Shown one piece after another: positions 58,505-64,000 of a DNA stretch of 64,000 nucleotides (position 1 is its first letter; the number at the start of each line of letters is the position of its first letter). The notes under the pieces are model-generated. The model ran no database searches. It saw only the letters and a program-made list of their open reading frames with translations, and was not told the DNA's origin. The DNA is from JACDAN01 sp963827705. Lineage in GTDB: Bacteria; Actinomycetota; Thermoleophilia; Gaiellales; Gaiellaceae. The stretch covers positions 62,001 to 126,000 of the forward strand of contig CAWHBN010000001.1 in the NCBI GenBank assembly GCA_963827705.1. Reading direction: 5' to 3'. The translations under genes and the position numbers were made by a program.

Positions 58505-59778
58505 CAGGCTGCGCGGGCATACGCCGGAGCCTCGATCCCGAAGTGCCCGAGGACGAGCGGCGCGACGCCGGCGATCTCCCCGGGCGGTTCCTGGGTGCCG
58601 ACCGTGAGCATGGGGACGAGCGAGTCGCCCTCCAGCAGCGAGCCGTGCGAGCCGCCGCCCGCGTGATGGCGGCCCCCGAGATCGGCGAACTCGACTCCCC
58701 CGGCCGCGGAGAGGAGCACGTCGCCGGCGTTCCGGCTCGCGAGCGCCCGGCGCGCGCGAATCTGCCAGCCGTCGGAATCTGCACCGAGCCGGAGCTCGCC
58801 TCCGTCGCGCAACGCGACGGCCGCGCCGTCCTCCATGAACAGCGCGATGTCGACGGCGTCCTCCCGCGCAAGCCGCTCGGCGATCCTGCGCGGCTCGTCG
58901 GTGTAGACCATGCCCGCCCGGTTCGACGCGGTGACCAGGCCCTCGTCGCCGACCCAGTCCTGGAGTCGCGCCACCCGATCGACGTGGGTCTGGCCGTGGT
59001 CCGAGCAGACGACGACGGCGTAGCGCTGCAGGAATTCGTCCAGGCCGCCGGCCGCTTCCACGAGCGCGCCCACCGCGTGATCGCTGCGCCGGAGCGCCTC
59101 CTCGGCGCCGCCGGGGCCGAGCGCGTGGGAGGCGTAGTCGTAATCCGGCAGGTAGTAGAAGAGGAAGTCGAATCCGTCGCGTGTGACGAGCCATCGACCC
59201 ACCGCCGCTGCGTAGGCATCGATCGAACCGCCGGTCCGCGTCCGGATCGCCAGCGGCGCGCCGGTGACGTCCGACTCGAAGAGGCTGAAGTAGAAGAAGC
59301 GGCGGGGGCCGTCCACCGGGCGCACGAGCCCGGGGACGGTTGGAACGTGCCGTGTCCGCCCGCGGTAGCAGGGGGTGTTCACGGCCGCAGCGGTCAGGCC
59401 CGCGTCCTCGAGCGACTCGAACACCGTCGTGGCGTTGCGGGAGAGGTGGTGCGCGTTCATCTCGACGATCGCGTCACGGATCGCGCGCCGGGTTCCCGCA
59501 GCCCGCATCGCGCCGAAGGACGAGCCGTACTCGACCAAGCGTCCCTCGCCGCGGTGGTACCAGACGAGATGCGGGATCTCGTGGACGTCCGGATGTGCCC
59601 CGGTCGCGAGCGTGGCCATGCAGACGGGAGTCAGCGAGGGAAAGGTCGACACCGCGCGCGCGTAGCTTCCGGCCGCGTGGAGCTCCGCGAGGGTCGGTGC
59701 CGTCCTCCGCTCGACGGCCTGCTCGAAGACCTCCGGAGTGAGCCCGTCGATGACGACGAGGATCAGCTTCCTCGACAT
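58504..59778 (-). CDS. Type I phosphodiesterase/nucleotide pyrophosphatase (alkaline phosphatase superfamily)
   Basis: 424 residues (ATG). The N-terminus KLILVVIDGLTPEVFEQAV and TFPSLTPVCMATLATGAHP hold the metal Asp and nucleophile Thr; later metal ligands are LPDYDYASH, VVCSDHG and GGSHG. No signal peptide is seen, so it is cytosolic or exported by another route. The ATG overlaps the TGA of the membrane protein gene upstream. Confidence 0.85.
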   Translation of the reverse strand: MSRKLILVVIDGLTPEVFEQAVERRTAPTLAELHAAGSYARAVSTFPSLTPVCMATLATGAHPDVHEIPHLVWYHRGEGRLVEYGSSFGAMRAAGTRRAIRDAIVEMNAHHLSRNATTVFESLEDAGLTAAAVNTPCYRGRTRHVPTVPGLVRPVDGPRRFFYFSLFESDVTGAPLAIRTRTGGSIDAYAAAVGRWLVTRDGFDFLFYYLPDYDYASHALGPGGAEEALRRSDHAVGALVEAAGGLDEFLQRYAVVVCSDHGQTHVDRVARLQDWVGDEGLVTASNRAGMVYTDEPRRIAERLAREDAVDIALFMEDGAAVALRDGGELRLGADSDGWQIRARRALASRNAGDVLLSAAGGVEFADLGGRHHAGGGSHGSLLEGDSLVPMLTVGTQEPPGEIAGVAPLVLGHFGIEAPAYARAA

Positions 59779-60194
59779 CAGTCCGCGAGCGTGCGGAGCC
59801 CTGCGTAGCGCTCCGGCCGGCGGCGGCGCAGCCGGATCGCGAGGAACGGCAGCGCGAGGAACTCCAGGTAGCCGACGACGGGTATGAAGGCGAGCAGGGC
59901 CACCGCGACGGCAGCAGCGGCGACCAGGAGGGCGGTTCCGAGGCGGGCACCGCCGCGTCGAAGAGCGCCACGCACGATCTCCCCCGTGGCGACGGCGCCG
60001 AAGAGCCCGCCGAGTGCCCCGGCCGCGGCGTCCGGCTCGTCTCCGAGCCAGATCCCGAGCGCGAAGCCGATGACGGCGGCGAGCCCGATCGCCACCAGCA
60101 GGCCCGAGCGCGTGCCGCCGAGCACGCCTGCCAGGAGGATCCCGACCCCCAGTCCGAGGCCCAGGAAGACGCCGATCCAGTAGACGTCAGCCAT
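59778..60194 (-). CDS. Conserved membrane protein
   Basis: 138 residues with four hydrophobic segments (VYWIGVFLGLGLGVGILLAGVLGG, GLLVAIGLAAVIGFALGIWLG, LGTALLVAAAAVAVALLAFIPVVGYLEFLALPFLAI). No family is recognised. Its TGA and the next ATG overlap by one base, linking it to the phosphodiesterase. A TACACT box lies 9 nt upstream of its ATG. Confidence 0.68.
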   Translation of the reverse strand: MADVYWIGVFLGLGLGVGILLAGVLGGTRSGLLVAIGLAAVIGFALGIWLGDEPDAAAGALGGLFGAVATGEIVRGALRRGGARLGTALLVAAAAVAVALLAFIPVVGYLEFLALPFLAIRLRRRRPERYAGLRTLAD

Positions 60195-60364
60195 CAGGCG
60201 GCCAGTGTACGCGGGGAGGTTTGGGCCGCTCGGAGGCCGGGGGAAACCAGATATGCGGGGCGGCTCCTAGCCGCAGGGAGCCGTTCCGCACTTTTGCAGG
60301 GCTCGCGCCAAGAACCGATCGGCGCGGACTTCCGTAACTCCCTCCAACCGACCAAGGAGGGGAG

Positions 60365-60983
60365 ATGAGGAAGGTTGTCATCCTCGCGTTCGTCGCGCTC
60401 GGCGTTTTGGGGGTCGGGGCCGTTGCGACGGCGCACGACAGTGACGGGAGCAGCCACAACGGCGCCCGGCTGAACGGGTACCAGGAAGTTACGTCGATCT
60501 CGACGACCGGGTTCGGCAGCTTCCACATCAAGTTCAACAAGGACGATACCGCGGACTACGTCCTCAGCTACAAGCGGCATCGAGACGCCTGTGACGCAGG
60601 CGCACATCCACTTCGCCCAGAGGGCGGCGAATGGGCCGATCCAGGTTTGGCTCTGCGACGGCGACCCGACCGCTCTGCCGGCTCCGCCCGCTCGGCCTCC
60701 TGGGTCTCCGCCGTTCCCGACGTGCCCGGCATTCGGGCCCGACGGCGGAACGGTGAGCGGCACCCTCACACCGGGCGACGTGCAACTCGGAAGCCCGGAT
60801 CGCGGCATCGAAGCCGGCAACTGGGACGAGTTCAAGGCAGCGGTGCTGGTGGGACACACCTACGCCAACGTCCATTCGACGAAGTTCCCCGGCGGCGAGG
60901 TCCGCGGCCAGATCAGCGATCGAGACCAGAAGGAGTACACAGGCCCGCCACCGTTCGTCGAGCACGACGACGGTGACGACTAG
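60365..60983 (+). CDS. Secreted CHRD-domain protein, frameshifted
   Basis: It has a strong ribosome binding site (AAGGAGGGGAG) and a signal peptide (RKVVILAFVALGVLGVGAVATA). The CHRD domain starts NGARLNGYQEVTSISTTGFGSFHIKF, and the frame then breaks at about 60572; removing one A from TACAAGCGG gives SYSGIETPVTQAHIHF and the rest (QVWLCDG, GTVSGTLTPGDV, YANVHSTKFPGGEVRGQI). CHRD domains are Ig-like extracellular modules of unclear role. The 170-nt leader before it contains GC-rich hairpins. Confidence 0.75.
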
Positions 60984-62084
60984 CTAGCGGCAGGCTCCAT
61001 CGAGGCGGCGGAGAACGGCGAGGCCGAACTCCGCCGCCCGGGCGCCGTCGACCACGCGGTGGTCGAACGTGAGCGCCACGTAGCCGACGGGCCTCACGAC
61101 GATCTCTCCGTCCCGGACGACCGGACGGTCGGCGATCCGGCCGAGGCTGAGGATCGCGACCTCCGGATGGTTCACGATCGGCGTCTGGAACAGACCGGCG
61201 AGCTTCCCCGCGCTCGTGACCGTGAAGGTCGAGCCGCGCAGCTCCTCCGCCGCCAGCGAGCCGCCTCTGGCGGCCTCCGCAAGGCGCCGCACCTCCGCGT
61301 CCAGCTCCTCCAACGATCGTGTGTCGACGCTCCGCACGACCGGGACGACGAGCCCCTGGTCGGTCTGCACGGCCACGCCGAGGTCGTAACGGTCGAGGTA
61401 GACGATCTCGTCGCCCTCGAGCCGCGCGTTCAGCTCCGGGAACTCCTGCAGCGCCTCCGCCGTGGCCTTCAGCACCGTCGGGACGAGCAGCTTCAGGTCG
61501 ACGGACCCGAAGTCGCACTCCTCGACCCAGGTGACCGGCGGGACTTCCCGGTGTGCCCGCGTCATGTGCTCGGCGATCAGCCGGCGGACGCCGCGAAGCG
61601 GCTCCCGCCGTCCCTCCGAGCCAGGTCCGAGTGACTGTCCCTCGGACGTGGCTCCTCGGCGCACGTCCTCTTCGGTGATGCGGCCCTGCGGGCCTGTCCC
61701 TTCGAGCCCGGCGAGGTCGACGCCCAGCTCCTGCGCGACCTTGCGCACGAGCGGGGTTGCGCGCACCTTGGTCGTGTCGGGCGTCGCCTGCTGCTGCGGC
61801 GCCGGCTCCGCGCGGGGCTGCTCGTCTTCCACGGCAGACATGGCCCCGTCCTCTCCGATGACGACGAGCACGGTTCCGACGGGGACGACCTTTCCGGCCT
61901 CGACCAGGATGGATGCGACCTTTCCGGCCGCGGGCGACGGGATCTCCACCGTCGTCTTGTCGGTCTGCACCTCGACGAGCGGGTCGTCCTCGGCGATCTC
62001 CTGGCCCTCCTGGACGAGCCAGCGGGCGATCTCCCCCTCGGTGAGGCCCTCGCCGAGATCCGGCAGCTTGAACTCGTAGGGCAT
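60984..62084 (-). CDS. 2-Oxoacid dehydrogenase dihydrolipoamide acyltransferase (E2)
   Basis: 366 residues. The lipoyl domain (KLPDLGEGLTEGEI, lipoylated Lys in QTDKTTVEIPSP), the E3-binding domain (ATPLVRKVAQELGVDLAGLEGTGPQGRITEEDV) and the catalytic core ending TFDHRVVDGA (His-Asp pair) are in order. The substrate (pyruvate or branched-chain) cannot be told without E1 genes, which are not here. The stop lies directly after the CHRD stop, so the two genes converge with no gap. Confidence 0.9.
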   Translation of the reverse strand: MPYEFKLPDLGEGLTEGEIARWLVQEGQEIAEDDPLVEVQTDKTTVEIPSPAAGKVASILVEAGKVVPVGTVLVVIGEDGAMSAVEDEQPRAEPAPQQQATPDTTKVRATPLVRKVAQELGVDLAGLEGTGPQGRITEEDVRRGATSEGQSLGPGSEGRREPLRGVRRLIAEHMTRAHREVPPVTWVEECDFGSVDLKLLVPTVLKATAEALQEFPELNARLEGDEIVYLDRYDLGVAVQTDQGLVVPVVRSVDTRSLEELDAEVRRLAEAARGGSLAAEELRGSTFTVTSAGKLAGLFQTPIVNHPEVAILSLGRIADRPVVRDGEIVVRPVGYVALTFDHRVVDGARAAEFGLAVLRRLDGACR

Positions 62085-62097
62085 GGCCGCGCGAAAC

Positions 62098-62544
62098 CTA
62101 CCCGCGCTCGGCGGCTTGCTCCATGTCGACGAACTCGACCTCGCCCCACCGGTCGAACCTCCGGGTGTGACGCCCGGTCTCGCGGAATCCCGCCCGCTCG
62201 TAGACCGTGATCGCGCGCTCGTTGAACGCTGCGACGTTGAGGATCACCCGGGAAAGGCCGAAGCGCCTTCGACCGAAATCGATCCCCGCGAGCAGGAACT
62301 CCAGACCGAGCCCGCGGCCGGTCAGGTCCGGACGGAGGCCGAGGCCGACCTCGAGCGCGCCGCCCTTCTGCTCGAAGTAGAAGTTGCCGACCAGCGCGCC
62401 GGCCTCGTCGAGCGCCTCGTACCACCGCTCAGGGTTGCGCACGGGCTCGGCATCGCCGTCGTAGAAGTCGTACGGCGGCTCGTACCGCCAGGTTCGAAGC
62501 GCGGCGAACATCTCCGGCGTCGCCGGTCGGATGGTGAGCTTCAC
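62098..62544 (-). CDS. GNAT-family N-acetyltransferase
   Basis: 148 residues from GTG 62544, which overlaps the HIRAN gene stop (GTGA). The acetyl-CoA site is GLGLRPDLTGRGLGLEFLL, followed by VILNVAAFNERAITVYERAGF, a typical GNAT ending. The substrate is unknown. A longer frame upstream is shadow sequence. Confidence 0.85.
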   Translation of the reverse strand: MKLTIRPATPEMFAALRTWRYEPPYDFYDGDAEPVRNPERWYEALDEAGALVGNFYFEQKGGALEVGLGLRPDLTGRGLGLEFLLAGIDFGRRRFGLSRVILNVAAFNERAITVYERAGFRETGRHTRRFDRWGEVEFVDMEQAAERG

Positions 62545-62942
62545 GTCCGCGGGACCCCGAGCCAGGCATCGGCCGGGGCGATCAGCACGCGCAGGCCTGC
62601 CTCGACCCGCCAGAGCGAGACGGCCTGCTCGTCCCCGCGCAACTCCGGCGCGATCTCGCGCGGGACGTAGCCGACCTGGAGCGTCCGTTCCTCGTTCCAG
62701 ATCGCGACGGCGTTCGCGTCGTGCTCGTTCTCCGGCTCGGGGACGAGCAAGAGCCGCCGACCGGGGTCGAACGACGGGTCCGGCAGAGCTTCGGCGCGAT
62801 ACGTCACACCCGCGGCGGGGACGACTCGGATCCGCTCGTCTTCCCACCGGACCGGGTCGCCCGTGGCTGCGTCCCGCAGGTAGTAGCCGGAGGGACCGCG
62901 CTCGAACCAGAGGCGCAGTCGCGGTGGCTCGGCCGGAGTCAT
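62541..62942 (-). CDS. HIRAN-domain protein
   Basis: 133 residues (ATG). Residues about 40-125 match a HIRAN domain (LLLVPEPENEHDANAVAIWNEERTLQVGYVPREIAPEL), which in other proteins binds DNA 3' ends at damage or stalled forks. Standing alone, its role is unknown. It is coupled to the GNAT gene. Confidence 0.78.
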   Translation of the reverse strand: MTPAEPPRLRLWFERGPSGYYLRDAATGDPVRWEDERIRVVPAAGVTYRAEALPDPSFDPGRRLLLVPEPENEHDANAVAIWNEERTLQVGYVPREIAPELRGDEQAVSLWRVEAGLRVLIAPADAWLGVPRT

Positions 62943-62949
62943 TGGTGGA

Positions 62950-63810
62950 TCACACGCGGAAGGCGTCGTCCCGCAGGACGGCGTGCACGCCCAGCGTCCC
63001 GTTCACGACCTGCGTCACGCGCAGGTCGACGCCGACGCTGGCGAGGACGAGGGCGTCGCCGCCGAAAACGCCTAGCTCGCGGCCCATCAGCGCGACCATT
63101 CCGTCGACGGCGATCTTCGCCGCCCGTCCCAGATGCTCGTCCATCCCGAAGGTCAGCCAGGCGCCCCGGATCCGCGCGACAGGCCACTCGAGCCGAAGGT
63201 CCTCGTCGACGTCGAGCGTGAGGCGGGCCTGCGCCGGGGTCTCGATCGCGGTGCCCGAGACCTCGCCGTCGCCCTGCGCCGCATGCCCGTCGCCTGCCGA
63301 GAAGAGCGCGCCGTCGACGGGGATCGGCAGGTAGAGCGTCGTGCCCGCCACGAGCTCCTTGCAGTCGATGTTCCCGCCCCAGCGCCGCGGCGGGATCGTC
63401 GAGTGGACCCCCGGCTCGGGCGGCGGCATGCCCATGACGCCGAGGAACGGCTCGAGGTCGAGCTCGCGGCCCAGAGCGCGGCCGATCCCCGCCCGGAGAT
63501 CCCAGTAGACGGCATGGTCCTCGCCCCCGTGCGTGACGCCCCAGTGCGACGGGCGCACCTCTTCGATGCGGACGACGAGCGTCTGACCGGCCCTCGCACC
63601 ACGTACCTCGATCGGCCCGGCCAGCGCGTGGCCGGTGTCGATCTCCGGGTTCCGCGCCGTGATGCCCTCGTCCGGCTCGACGTCCCATGCGTGGTTCGGC
63701 GTCGAGATCCGGACCGTGTCGCCCGCGTCGACGGTCAGCACCGGCTCGAGGTCGCGCGAGAAGTGGCCGTGGAGCGCCCACGCCTCCCGCGGCAGCTCGT
63801 GGAGCGCCAT
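62950..63810 (-). CDS. Acetamidase/formamidase
   Basis: 286 residues of the FmdA/AmdA family: GDTVRISTPNHAWDVEPDEG, TGHALAGPIEVRGARAGQTLVVRI, GGNIDCKELVAGTTLYLPI and the metal/active-site GALFSAGDGHAAQGDGEVSGTAIE. It hydrolyses short-chain amides to ammonia and acid. Its ATG overlaps the TGA of the preceding gene (TGATG), and the HIRAN gene follows 7 nt later. Confidence 0.88.
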   Translation of the reverse strand: MALHELPREAWALHGHFSRDLEPVLTVDAGDTVRISTPNHAWDVEPDEGITARNPEIDTGHALAGPIEVRGARAGQTLVVRIEEVRPSHWGVTHGGEDHAVYWDLRAGIGRALGRELDLEPFLGVMGMPPPEPGVHSTIPPRRWGGNIDCKELVAGTTLYLPIPVDGALFSAGDGHAAQGDGEVSGTAIETPAQARLTLDVDEDLRLEWPVARIRGAWLTFGMDEHLGRAAKIAVDGMVALMGRELGVFGGDALVLASVGVDLRVTQVVNGTLGVHAVLRDDAFRV

Positions 63811-64000
63811 CAGCTCACCCGGACGGCGAGGTGCTCGTACCGCGTCACGAACCCGTCGTCGTCGAACTCGATCTCCGCTACGAAGTCGCCTGAGCTGTAC
63901 CGCACGAGCCGGTCGCCGAGCGGCTCGTACCGCTGTTCGGAGCGAACGACCTCGAGACTCGGCACCACGACGAACGACATGACGAAGTCGGTGGCCTGCT
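63810..64000 (-). CDS. Putative glycolipid-binding protein, C-terminal part
   Basis: Only the last 62 residues are in the window; the gene runs past the right edge. FVVVPSLEVVRSEQRYEPLGD followed by VAEIEFDDDGFVTRYEHLAVRV matches the C-terminal pattern of the DUF1089-type glycolipid-binding family. It is coupled to the acetamidase gene. Family call moderate because the start is not visible. Confidence 0.55.
   Translation of the reverse strand, partial: QATDFVMSFVVVPSLEVVRSEQRYEPLGDRLVRYSSGDFVAEIEFDDDGFVTRYEHLAVRVS

Noticed and set aside
60195..60364. Firm call of a cyclic-di-AMP riboswitch
   Set aside because: Only fragments of the consensus can be lined up by eye; kept as a weak finding, not as a feature.
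1..64000. tRNA, rRNA or CRISPR features
   Set aside because: No tRNA T-loop with cloverleaf partners, rRNA block or regularly spaced direct repeat was found by eye; a tRNAscan or CRISPR search could still find something short.

Overview
The window is very GC-rich, densely packed actinobacterial chromosome. Most open frames start with GTG or TTG, operons are joined by 1-20 nt stop/start overlaps, and several operon heads look leaderless. The gene content (menaquinone genes beside a qcrABC-type complex, PQQ-propeller and FlgD-Ig secreted proteins, large cyclase/NB-ARC proteins) fits a deep-branching actinomycete of the Thermoleophilia (Gaiellales/Solirubrobacterales) type. That placement is inference from gene style, not from a marker gene. 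No rRNA, tRNA, CRISPR array or insertion sequence was seen, and no gene-free stretch exceeds 300 bases.

Layout. 1-4550: secreted proteins (PQQ-type propeller, FlgD-Ig protein, a large exported protein with a SurA-like tail, a trypsin-like protease). 4586-14054: sulfate uptake and activation, made of an ABC importer (sbp-cysT-cysW-cysA) and an upstream operon running from a fumarate-reductase-type flavoprotein through two-subunit fumarase, a ComA-like phosphosulfolactate synthase, APS reductase and APS kinase to ATP sulfurylase. Both operons carry the same 19-bp palindrome at the same distance from a -10 box and from the first start codon. 14092-18148: a small exported protein, an iron alcohol dehydrogenase with a LysR regulator, and a PhoX-like protein. 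18178-27476: surface polysaccharide genes (sugar-phosphate transferase, AsnB, DUF354, CapD/PglF-like enzyme, aminotransferase), DedA and a phosphodiester glycosidase. 27556-30447: a DrrA-type ABC exporter. 30396-37996: a menaquinone and cytochrome bc operon with two gene fusions. 38093-46286: three tandem cyclase/NB-ARC/TPR paralogues with a decayed PrsW gene between them. 46297-51917: a broken sugar dehydrogenase, haem genes hemL and hemB, and an AI-2E-family permease. 52104-64000: cell-envelope glycosyltransferases, YmdB, pcm, acylphosphatase, a phosphodiesterase, a CHRD protein, a 2-oxoacid dehydrogenase E2 and an acetamidase.

The most unusual signals are these. (1) A dispersed ~163-base element occurs three times, at 33676-33837, 52885-53049 and 58342-58504. 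Its outer arms differ completely in sequence from copy to copy, yet pair perfectly in each; all seven non-Watson-Crick pairs are G-U on the same strand, which is the signature of a structured RNA. (2) The sulfate operon includes a ComA homologue plus fumarase and fumarate-reductase-like genes and no sulfite reductase, under one shared operator. (3) There are MenG-polyprenyl synthase and FMN-barrel-UbiA fusions.

Caution. Several conserved genes (cysT, cysC, hemL, a VOC gene, a CHRD gene) carry single-base frameshifts, and 43.8-48.6 kb is full of them. Most look like one extra base, so assembly or sequencing error is as likely as true decay.
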